A stretch of DNA of 5,886 nt, from NCBI GenBank assembly GCA_016840285.1, contig JAEOSR010000045.1, positions 1-5,886 of the forward strand, written 5' to 3'. This stretch comes from Candidatus Hodarchaeota archaeon. GTDB taxonomy: Archaea; Asgardarchaeota; Heimdallarchaeia; Hodarchaeales; Hodarchaeaceae. Positions 1 through 5,484 of this stretch are shown here, in pieces. The translations under genes were made by a program, and so were the position numbers. The stretch's first letter is position 1; each line of letters opens with the position of its first letter. Under the pieces are notes generated by a model, which ran no database searches, was not told the DNA's origin, and saw nothing but the letters and a program-made list of their open reading frames with translations.

Positions 1-478
1 ATTCTGAGATCGAGTAAACCTGGATTTTTACCAAACGATTTGCATAAGTTTTACCAATCCCCTTTATCGCTGTGATAGACGTTTTACTTGTAAAAATTGG
101 TTCTTCCGCTTGAATATAAGGCTCTCTTGTAACTGCTGGAGTCACTCCATATTCTTCAATAAATTCCAATGGACTTGGCCCAGCAACAAGCATAGGTGGT
201 TCAATTCTTTCCAGGTGTTCTACATAGAATTTCTGGCCAAAAGAATCAATATCAGTCTCCACCTGAATCTGCCAAACACCATGATGTTCAGCACGAATTG
301 TTCGTGGGATTGGCCAAGATAATTCAATTCCCTGATCTGATCCTTTTCCATATCGATTTAATCGGGAATTATTGCGTTGGTCTAGAACCTGTAAGCGGTA
401 TTGATAGGGAATCTGATCACCAAAAGTCACTTGGATATTAATCATCTCTCCAGGAACAACTGCAAAAACTTTGTGCAT
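1..478 (-). CDS. Helix-hairpin-helix protein with a beta-rich N-terminal half (partial, C-terminus off the left edge)
   Basis: An open frame runs from ATG at 478 to base 1 without a stop (159 codons). Residues 1 to about 95 alternate hydrophobic and polar positions like a beta-sandwich (VFAVVPGEMINIQVTFG near the start, GVWQIQVETDID at 67-78). Residues 133-159 contain ITAIKGIGKTYANRLVKI, a helix-hairpin-helix pattern (IKGIG, then a helix with YANRL) of the kind that binds DNA without sequence specificity or packs against protein partners. No signal peptide or membrane helix is seen. The start is uncertain: the frame stays open upstream to a TGA at 559-557, and the coding-like ISIWKTKNP lies just ahead of ATG478, so TTG at 526 or 514 may be the real start. 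No strong Shine-Dalgarno site precedes any of them. The helix-hairpin-helix call is from visible motif; the overall role is unknown. Confidence 0.7.
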   Translation of the reverse strand, partial: MHKVFAVVPGEMINIQVTFGDQIPYQYRLQVLDQRNNSRLNRYGKGSDQGIELSWPIPRTIRAEHHGVWQIQVETDIDSFGQKFYVEHLERIEPPMLVAGPSPLEFIEEYGVTPAVTREPYIQAEEPIFTSKTSITAIKGIGKTYANRLVKIQVYSISE

Positions 479-556
479 AGGATTCTTTGTTTTCCAAATG
501 GAGATAGATGACAAAATTAATCCCAATCTTCTAATTTGAGTAAGAGATTTTCTTAT

Positions 557-733
557 TCAGTTCCCTACTAAAATATAAGGTTCATTACTTTTATTATTTT
601 GAATTTCTAAATGAAAATAATATTCATAATAAGAAAAACTTTCATCAAGATTAAAGTCTGTTGATATTTCTGACTTAATGAAAGAAACTTTTAAAGGTTT
701 AAGGTTGTTCCAAAAGAAAACAATTGGATTCTT
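557..733 (-). pseudogene. Orphan 58-codon coding-like segment, probable gene remnant
   Basis: A TAA at 736-734 is followed by 58 open codons to a TGA at 559-557. The translation looks like a beta-rich protein end (NPIVFFWNN, then SFSYYEYYFHLEI, then EPYILVGN at the C-terminus). No ATG, GTG or TTG occurs in it, so it has no usable start. It lies in the same frame as the helix-hairpin-helix gene downstream, separated by the TGA. It may be the tail of a gene whose front was lost, or a chance open frame. No family is recognised. The rest of the gap between 479 and 755 shows nothing beyond this and a possible TATA box. Confidence 0.35.
570..580 (-). promoter_or_regulatory. Possible TATA box for the helix-hairpin-helix gene
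   Basis: On the minus strand CTTATATTTTA resembles an archaeal TATA box. Initiation about 25 bases downstream would fall near 545, giving a leader of about 20 bases to TTG526 or about 67 to ATG478. It overlaps the end of the 58-codon open frame at 557-733. AT-rich matches like this are common by chance in such DNA. Confidence 0.3.
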
Positions 734-755
734 TTAGTAGAGACAATGAGGGATT

Positions 756-1070
756 TCAAAAAGATAATTTTTTTGAGTTCAGATCTTCTATACCATCCCG
801 ATAATAACGCATAATCCCCAGTCCAAGGTAATAAAGACCCAAGCCATATAGAGAATTTGTGAATAGGCCTCCAGTTTCCACATCAAGATATGTTATAGTT
901 CCTGAACGGGTAATAACTTGTTGAAATTCCATAATTAACGTTTGTGTAAGTGGATACATAAAAAAAGAGGAAAAAAATGTCATTAGGGTCATTATTCCAG
1001 AGAGAATGAGCATTTTATCCGATTTCACATGCAAATGGGTTTGGATTTGATAGCGAAAAACGAGTAACAA
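756..1070 (-). CDS. Small membrane protein with about three helices, unknown function, start unclear
   Basis: This is 104 residues if TTG at 1070 is used. Helices are visible at residues 20-46 (MLILSGIMTLMTFFSSFFMY and following) and about 67-89 (GGLFTNSLYGLGLYYLGLGI), with a charged C-terminal tail (RYYRDGIEDLNSKK). The frame is open upstream to 1139 and this stretch encodes another hydrophobic segment (TLWGFLVAPTYITFITGLLL), which looks like a real first helix although no ATG, GTG or TTG lies in it. A TAA at 1142-1140 closes the frame, five bases after the stop of the large DUF362 gene. The gene is therefore either 5'-truncated, frameshifted, or uses a non-standard start. Its position right behind the DUF362 gene on the same strand fits co-transcription. 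The family is not recognised. Confidence 0.5.
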   Translation of the reverse strand: MLLVFRYQIQTHLHVKSDKMLILSGIMTLMTFFSSFFMYPLTQTLIMEFQQVITRSGTITYLDVETGGLFTNSLYGLGLYYLGLGIMRYYRDGIEDLNSKKLSF

Positions 1071-1147
1071 TCCTGTGATAAAGGTAATATATGTTGGTGC
1101 AACAAGGAATCCCCATAAAGTGCCAACATAACTTGAGGTTTAGATCT

Positions 1148-2848
1148 TCAGTACTTTTTTCGTCGTTGAAAAAATAGGACAAGGGTTATCAAACTTAAAA
1201 CTATGAATATATATCCAAAATTTGGCACAAGATTTGTAGAGCTTGAATTGCTAATTGAAGAAGAACCATTGGATATCTGAGATGTTATTAAACTGGTAGA
1301 ACTCATCGAAGAAGAAGGTATAATTGTGTGGTTTTCGTAAACAAAAATATTCATACGATTTTCATCAGTTGTAACGTTGTGCCCCCCTCTTAGGATCTCA
1401 TTTCTTGTTAGGTTTAACCAGACACCAAATGCTTCCTCTAGATTCCCTTTCTCAATATTATCAGGCTCCAGAATTTGAGTATCATTATATCCGATTAATC
1501 TTGCAGTCTCGATAAGAATATGATTAGCTGCCCAATAATCAAGAGCAGCAGGATCTACTCCTGCTAAAAGGATATTAACTCTAGTTGCATCCCTGTACCG
1601 TGTACTCGGCCCAATAAAATACTTAGTATGGGCATTTACCCAAATCGCGTCAATAATATTGAGTGTTGGTAATCCATATTCGACCATTAAGGTTCCCATC
1701 CCGCCTGTTGCAACAGATTCATGCCCATTGGCTAATCCCCCATACACAGCTCGTCCTTCCGATTGCACACCCATATAATTCTTTAAGGCTGCGGTAACTC
1801 CATAGGAATGATGTGATTTTAAAATAGGCATGTTGATTACTTTGAGTCGTTTTTCATATCCAGTTCCGTTCCATATACCATATTTGAAGCTAACATTAGT
1901 GCCAAATTCTGTTTTAAACTTAGGATAAGAAACGTAGATCCCTGTCTCAGGATCAGCCGTATCATAAACTACATAACCATCCGTTATATCTCCTTCGGAA
2001 TACTCATCAACAGACTTGCCTCTAATGTCCTGCCAATCATAGGTTGAAACCTGATATATAGAAGAAAACATGTTAACAACATCTTGGGTTGACTGGCTGG
2101 TATTTTCAGCGTTGCAAGAAAAGAAATCCATGCTTCCAAAACCCTGTCCGTTGTCTGCAACAATGATTTCCCCGACGAAACTATCTGGGTGATCAATTAT
2201 AGCTTGAATTACCTCTTTCAATAGATCTGTGTTTGTACCTCCGCGTGATGGCCACTGTGAATTAATTTTAAGTAGAACAACGTCGTTCTGTGCTATCAAA
2301 CCGTTGAAATTTTGATTTCCTCCCCCAATACTTGATTTGTAGAAGAATAAATCGTTTGAACTCATGAGATCAATTAATTCAGAGATGTGTGCTGCTGCTC
2401 GTCCGTTCACAACATAAATATCAGACGCAGGAAGAACTGTTGCATTGTTAGGTTCAATAATTAATTGAAATTCTTGAGAAGGATTAGGAACCTGTGTTCT
2501 CAAGAATAAACCACCGCTAAACACTCCTACTAAGAGTATTACTAAAATAGTCTTGTTATTTCTTAAAAAAGAGGTCTTGATCGTTGTAAGAACTGGCGTT
2601 ATTATTGAAATTGGAATAAAAGCACTTAGAGATATTGAAAGGTTATTTATTGCTGTTTGCTGGCATGGATATGTTATTCTTGTGGGTTTAGTTCCTGTTC
2701 TGAATATTAACCAAAAGAGATTTAGTAGGATAAAGAACAGTGCATTTCTTTTCAACCTCTTTCTATTAAGAGTCTTAATTGCTGTTTCTGCAATAGCGTG
2801 ATTAAAACTTCCTTTCTTTGGATGACCAAGAACAACTAAAATTTTCAT
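1148..2848 (-). CDS. Membrane-anchored DUF362 protein with a fused flavodoxin-type N-terminus
   Basis: 566 residues, in three parts. Residues 1-27 (ILVVLGHPKKGSFNHAIAE) match the start of flavodoxin-fold NAD(P)H-quinone oxidoreductases, including the GHPxxGSFN cofactor-phosphate loop, but the fold stops there. Residues about 36-117 carry hydrophobic helices (ALFFILLNLFWLIF, SISLSAFIPISIITPVL, ILVILLVGVFSGGLFL) and a PTRITYPCQQTA motif that I associate with other membrane DUF362 proteins. The DUF362 domain covers about 186-445, with VVLLKINSQW, the signature PILKSHHSYGVTAALKN at 341-357 and DPAALDYWA at 432-440. A Ser-rich stalk (511-538), one helix (about 545-560) and QRRKKY end the protein, and at least nine NxS/T sequons suggest an extracellular domain. 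DUF362 proteins have no settled function; some carry Fe-S clusters, but no ferredoxin-like cysteine set is visible here. The start is supported by GGAG nine bases upstream. Confidence 0.88.
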   Translation of the reverse strand: MKILVVLGHPKKGSFNHAIAETAIKTLNRKRLKRNALFFILLNLFWLIFRTGTKPTRITYPCQQTAINNLSISLSAFIPISIITPVLTTIKTSFLRNNKTILVILLVGVFSGGLFLRTQVPNPSQEFQLIIEPNNATVLPASDIYVVNGRAAAHISELIDLMSSNDLFFYKSSIGGGNQNFNGLIAQNDVVLLKINSQWPSRGGTNTDLLKEVIQAIIDHPDSFVGEIIVADNGQGFGSMDFFSCNAENTSQSTQDVVNMFSSIYQVSTYDWQDIRGKSVDEYSEGDITDGYVVYDTADPETGIYVSYPKFKTEFGTNVSFKYGIWNGTGYEKRLKVINMPILKSHHSYGVTAALKNYMGVQSEGRAVYGGLANGHESVATGGMGTLMVEYGLPTLNIIDAIWVNAHTKYFIGPSTRYRDATRVNILLAGVDPAALDYWAANHILIETARLIGYNDTQILEPDNIEKGNLEEAFGVWLNLTRNEILRGGHNVTTDENRMNIFVYENHTIIPSSSMSSTSLITSQISNGSSSISNSSSTNLVPNFGYIFIVLSLITLVLFFQRRKKY

Positions 2849-2851
2849 CGA

Positions 2852-2962
2852 TTAAATCTCCTTTTCTCCAATGAAGTAAAGTAGAAAAATGTGATTAGAA
2901 ATGATAAAATCTCCTATTCCTAGAAAATCCTCCTCATTATCTTCTGTCAAAATGATATATTT
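2852..2962 (-). other. Short coding-like frame ahead of the DUF362 fusion gene, possible gene tail
   Basis: After a TAA at 2965-2963 there are 36 open codons ending in a TAA six bases before the DUF362 ATG. The translation is protein-like (LTEDNEEDFLGIGDFIISN, then HIFLLYFIGEKEI). A TTG at 2950 is the only possible start. The tight spacing resembles two adjacent operon genes, so this may be the tail of the gene that once preceded the oxidoreductase whose start was captured. It is equally possible that it is only a leader sequence, since the TATA-like box at 2955-2966 overlaps its front. Confidence 0.22.
2858..2861 (-). promoter_or_regulatory. Strong Shine-Dalgarno site for the DUF362 fusion protein
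   Basis: The minus strand reads AAAGGAGATTTAATCG then ATG. GGAG sits nine bases before the ATG at 2848, close to ideal. This is the best ribosome binding site in the window, and it fixes the start at the flavodoxin-like methionine rather than at the DUF362 part. Confidence 0.7.
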
Positions 2963-2966
2963 TTAA
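2955..2966 (-). promoter_or_regulatory. Possible TATA box for the DUF362 fusion gene
   Basis: The minus strand reads TTAAAAATATAT. Transcription would start near 2930, leaving a leader of about 80 bases before the ATG at 2848. The leader contains a second copy-like AGGAGATTTTATC upstream of the true AGGAGATTTAATCG. Confidence 0.35.
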
Positions 2967-2999
2967 CCCAATCTTCATCTCACATCCATTCTAATCAGG

Positions 3000-3242
3000 T
3001 TATTCAAATTCAGCTACCGTTGAAATGACTTCATTCCCAAGAATTTCGAGTGGTTTGATTTCATGGACGTTCCACATGTTACGATATTCCAATAAATTAT
3101 ACAATAAATTTTACAACTTTGATTTTCTGTGTTACTGCAGCTAGATAGGAAATAGTGCTATATCCTTCAAGTTGAGGTGCTTCAACAGAACCCCACAATA
3201 CAAGTTTTACACCAGCCAATTATTGATTCGTTTTATGTCATC
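3000..3242 (-). pseudogene. Wrecked luciferase-like (probably F420-dependent) monooxygenase gene
   Basis: Pieces of one protein appear in different frames. DDIKRI is at 3242-3225. Bases 3216-3100 encode GVKLVLWGS, VEAPQLEGYSTISYLAAVTQ and KIKVVKFIV, the conserved EAPQLE..-T.SYLAAVT.KIKV block of bacterial-luciferase-like F420 oxidoreductases. A TAA at 3099-3097 interrupts it. The frame then shifts to YRNMWNVHEIKPLEILGNE and VISTVAEFE, ending in TAA at 3002-3000. YRN is the motif that normally follows the KIKVG block, while IKPLEILGNEVI is the typical extreme C-terminus. Around 200 central residues, most of the TIM barrel, are therefore missing. An intact family member is about 300 residues, so this cannot be functional. 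A lost TATCG copy before YRN would explain one frame change (inference). Confidence 0.72.
3090..3110 (-). repeat. Direct repeat of 9 bases with a 12-base period in the monooxygenase relic
   Basis: CAATAAATT occurs at 3090-3098 and again at 3102-3110, separated by ATA. It lies just before the point where the relic jumps from the N-terminal to the C-terminal part. It looks like a small tandem duplication by replication slippage. Confidence 0.6.
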
Positions 3243-3382
3243 TTATATAATTGTATCGTAAGGTCATCAGTTCGCCATTAAGGTAATACTAATATACTGT
3301 TTCGTAAACTATTATTAATGCATGTAATTGTTAAGTTTGATAGTAATTTCCAGAATAGGGATCATTCAGGTAGGAACAAACC
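3243..3382. other. Divergent gap between minus-strand and plus-strand relics
   Basis: No gene is supported here. Transcription diverges from this gap. TATA-like words occur (TTATATAA at 3243-3250, AGTATATTA on the minus strand at 3298-3290), and the front of the monooxygenase gene may have decayed into it. None can be tied to a working gene. Confidence 0.35.
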
Positions 3383-3663
3383 ATAACATTTACAGATAAG
3401 CGGCAGAAAGAGTTAGAGAGAATCGAAGAAGAAAGAAAAACATAGAATTCTTCAAGAAAAAGGGATTTATAGAGAAAGAATATAGATATCAGTATTTGTT
3501 AGACCTAGATGTGACTGAAACTAGCAAAATGCAATTGAAAGGCAAAGAAAATCAGTGAGAACGTACCCCTTAAGACCCTAGGTACTGAAACAACAGCGAT
3601 TGAATTCGATTAGTAAAATTCGGAGAGGTCTCAGTCGATTACAGTATAAATAAAACCTATTGA
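3383..3663 (+). pseudogene. Small unrecognised gene broken by about three frame changes
   Basis: Successive frames give one continuous, charged, protein-like chain. Frame one from 3383 reads ITFTDKRQKELERIEEERK, with ATA where an ATG would be expected and TAGGA nine bases ahead of it. A one-base loss in the A-run near 3436-3440 leads to a second frame, 3442-3558, with IEFFKKKGFIEKEYRYQYLL and DLDVTETSKMQLK. Near 3542 a third frame reads KKISENVPLKTLGTETTAIE and stops at TAG 3611-3613. Skipping 14 bases (3608-3621, flanked by AATTC repeats) restores EFGEVSVDYSINKTY, ending TGA at 3661-3663. The original would be about 90 residues with a helical, coiled-coil-like front. The family is unknown. 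It ends 12 bases before the second DUF362 start, as an operon partner would. The joining of frames is my inference. Confidence 0.45.
3645..3652 (+). promoter_or_regulatory. Possible TATA box ahead of the second DUF362 gene
   Basis: TATAAATA is centred about 27 bases before the ATG at 3675, the spacing expected for a leaderless archaeal transcript. It overlaps the proposed end of the small broken gene, where the same bases encode SINKT, so it may be coincidental. Confidence 0.3.
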
Positions 3664-3674
3664 ATTGAGAAAAG

Positions 3675-4316
3675 ATGAAATCTAGAATCAGTCTTGTTAA
3701 AAGTACCAATCATATCAGTGGAGTACAGGACACTTTAAACTTGATAAAAACGGATGTCAAGAATTCTCTGTCTCGAATCACATTATTAGTGATTAAAATA
3801 AATCTCGTTGATTCTAGGGTAGAATTGACAACAATCCCATTTCTTGCTGTTAATAGTTTTATTGAATACATATTGCCGTTCTAGAAGGGAAAAATAATAA
3901 TTGCAGAGAAGTCTTCTTGGGGAAAGACTCAAGATGGCTTCCAAAAATATGGATATACAAAAATAGCTGAAGAAAATCCTCAAATCGAATTGTTAGATTT
4001 AGCTGAGGATGAAACTATTAATATAAAGGTTTCATATCCAGAAGGAGAATTGAATTTACCTTTCAGTAAGACCCTGTTAGACTCTCCATTCTTAGTTTCA
4101 ATTACCCGCCCAAAAACTCACTGTAATGTTGTTGTTACGCTTGGAATCAAGAATACTTTAGTTGGGAGTATACAAAGATATCGTAGTAGACAAAAGATTC
4201 ATCGTGGTAAGTATATGCATACAATTCTGTGTTCTATAGCAACTTTTGTTTTCCCTAATCTTGTCATTTTAGAAAAATTTAGACTCTTCCTAATATATTC
4301 CTATTATTTCATATAG
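3675..4316 (+). pseudogene. Second DUF362 gene, interrupted by TAG and truncated
   Basis: The translation from ATG 3675 follows the start of soluble DUF362 proteins: ISLVKSTNH, LLVIKINLVDSR at 37-48, TTIPFLAVNSFIEYI at 52-66. A TAG at 3882-3884 interrupts between ILPF and KGKIIIAEKSSWGK, with homology continuing in the same frame on both sides. Tyr (TAT or TAC) is a plausible original residue, one substitution away. The remainder has DGFQKYGYTKIAEENPQ, LDLAEDETI, then the family core ITRPKTHCNVVVTLGIKN and IHRGKYMH. After FPNLVIL the expected DGT.GMEGNGP block and the whole C-terminal part are missing. They are replaced by EKFRLFLIYSYYFI and a TAG at 4314. It belongs to a different subgroup from the membrane-anchored DUF362 protein: no signal, stalk or membrane helix. 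Function of the intact protein is unknown. Confidence 0.85.
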
Positions 4317-4319
4317 CTG

Positions 4320-5195
4320 ATGAAAATGGTGACAAAAGGGGAAACCTTCTATGGTACTTCTGTTATGGGATCTTATACCTTCAATGATATCTTAGACGGC
4401 CTGATCATTAAAATCAGTCCAGCCCTTGTAACTATTACAAATGGATTAATTAACACAACCCCGCCAGAAATTCTTCAAGAAATAGTGCAAGATCACGTGA
4501 TAGAGCTTTTAGAACACAAAGTACGCACGATTCATGTTGATGTCAATTTTGAGGACTATAGAGGGTTTGCCAAAAAGAGTCCTGACATTAACGTAACCAT
4601 TTTCACTCCTTCTTTTTTGGAAAGTCTCAATGAGGTTATTCGGTCATATAGAAGTTTTTTGACTCTTCACCTATTGACTAATTATCCTCAACGTCACTTC
4701 TACAGATTTGAACGTATAGAACCTGGGGCTATATGTTTTCAACTGGATGTTATTTCGGATTCAGCACAACTTAAACAATTAATTCGTCACATTCGCGACA
4801 TTGGTGCTTGTGCTAGCCCTGTTATTGAGACAGTTGGTTCAGAAAACTTGATTCCTAAACCAAAAGAAGAAGTATTTACTCTTCTCGAACCAGTCTTGCA
4901 TGAAATCGGAATGCTGACATTCCAAGCAGCGGGAACAGCCTCTCGGTCGAATGTGTCAGCGGGGACTTTTGATAAAGAAAAAGTTGGATCTTATGTGGAG
5001 TGTTTTAAAGAGCGATTCAGAGGTACAATTCAACTCCAGGGGGGGATAATCCCAAGCACCATCAGAGAGGCTGTAAAGCTTGGTGCAGAATTTTTGGTGA
5101 GTGGAACACAGATTTTCCGTAATCAGAAGGGGTTAGCCCCACCAGATGTAATAGATATAATGCTTATGGAAGCTGCTAAAGCTTTGATGATGTAG
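4320..5195 (+). CDS. Divergent ribulose-phosphate 3-epimerase-family TIM-barrel protein
   Basis: 291 residues. From residue 31 it follows the epimerase fold: KISPALVTI (family ISPSIL), RTIHVDVNFEDY at 69-80 (family HxD on strand 2), FLTLHLLTNYP at 113-123 (family DVHLM), IRDIGACASPVIETVGSE, then GTIQLQGGI at 235-243 and AEFLVSGTQIF at 256-266 (family VDGGI and AGSAIF). Compared with E. coli Rpe, metal ligands His35, Asp37 and His68 correspond to His72, Asp74 and His117, but catalytic Asp177 is Gln240. The phosphate loop (NPGFGGQ in Rpe) is replaced by AAGTASRSN. Epimerase activity is therefore doubtful; a related sugar-phosphate or unknown reaction is likelier. The family starts almost at ISP, so the first 30 residues are extra. 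No Shine-Dalgarno site precedes ATG4320, and the real start is uncertain. It follows the truncated DUF362 gene in the same frame, one TAG away. Confidence 0.8.
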   Translation: MKMVTKGETFYGTSVMGSYTFNDILDGLIIKISPALVTITNGLINTTPPEILQEIVQDHVIELLEHKVRTIHVDVNFEDYRGFAKKSPDINVTIFTPSFLESLNEVIRSYRSFLTLHLLTNYPQRHFYRFERIEPGAICFQLDVISDSAQLKQLIRHIRDIGACASPVIETVGSENLIPKPKEEVFTLLEPVLHEIGMLTFQAAGTASRSNVSAGTFDKEKVGSYVECFKERFRGTIQLQGGIIPSTIREAVKLGAEFLVSGTQIFRNQKGLAPPDVIDIMLMEAAKALMM

Positions 5196-5242
5196 TTCAC
5201 AAGTGAGAATAAAATATCATTACATGACCAAATAAGAAGAAT

Positions 5243-5246
5243 GGAG
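5243..5246 (+). promoter_or_regulatory. Shine-Dalgarno site for the 59-residue membrane protein
   Basis: AATGGAGTGTT places GGAG ten bases before ATG 5257. It is the main argument that this short frame is translated. Confidence 0.4.
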
Positions 5247-5256
5247 TGTTATGTAG

Positions 5257-5436
5257 ATGTTTTTTATTGATTTAACCCGAGAAGGACACAATCTCTGGAA
5301 AAGGGTTTGTCTTACTGTATTTATTAGGAACCTGGTTTTTCCCTTAGGCTATTTTTTTATTCCTATTACATTTCTAAATCTAGTTACATCGATTCTTGAT
5401 ATCCCAACCAGGAAATCCACTGGGTTGAGTCTTTAA
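5257..5436 (+). CDS. Possible 59-residue membrane protein
   Basis: From ATG 5257 to TAA 5434-5436. It starts MFFIDLTREGHNLWKRV, followed by a long hydrophobic stretch (CLTVFIRNLVFPLGYFF, IPITFLNLVTSIL at about 18-47) and a short polar tail (DIPTRKSTGLSL). That would span the membrane once or form a hairpin. GGAG at 5243-5246, ten bases ahead of the ATG, supports the start. It lies 61 bases behind the epimerase-like gene on the same strand and converges with the right-edge gene. No family is recognised. It could also be the truncated front of a longer membrane protein or a chance frame in T-rich DNA. Confidence 0.4.
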   Translation: MFFIDLTREGHNLWKRVCLTVFIRNLVFPLGYFFIPITFLNLVTSILDIPTRKSTGLSL

Positions 5437-5458
5437 TTAGACTTAATTTCGCAATTAA

Positions 5459-5463
5459 TTTTT
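5459..5463 (+). terminator. Possible poly-T terminator for the plus-strand genes
   Basis: TTTTT at 5459-5463, about 25 bases behind the last plus-strand stop and between convergent genes, fits an archaeal T-run terminator. There is no clear hairpin, and T-runs are frequent in this DNA. Confidence 0.25.
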
Positions 5464-5484
5464 CTAATCCAGAGCTTAAATATA

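Noticed and set aside
110..441. Two plus-strand open frames (70 and 81 codons)
   Set aside because: They lie opposite the helix-hairpin-helix gene, whose minus-strand translation has recognisable motifs; the plus-strand products are Trp/Asn/His-rich and unlike real proteins.
1984..2196. 70-codon minus-strand open frame
   Set aside because: It lies inside the DUF362 gene in another frame of the same strand, with no motif or ribosome site.
2553..2801. 82-codon plus-strand hydrophobic open frame
   Set aside because: It is antisense to the hydrophobic N-terminal region of the DUF362 protein; the hydrophobicity is a mirror of that region.
3243..3380. Transposon ends or an insertion-sequence remnant in the divergent gap
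   Set aside because: I looked for terminal inverted repeats, target duplications and transposase motifs around the relics and saw only imperfect short palindromes.
3882..3884. TAG as a pyrrolysine codon
   Set aside because: Kept only as an alternative: the same gene lacks its C-terminal half and its neighbours are also broken, so a nonsense mutation is simpler. No pyl gene is in the window.
3786..3983. 65-codon minus-strand open frame
   Set aside because: It is antisense to the DUF362 relic, whose family homology continues through both sides of the TAG on the plus strand.
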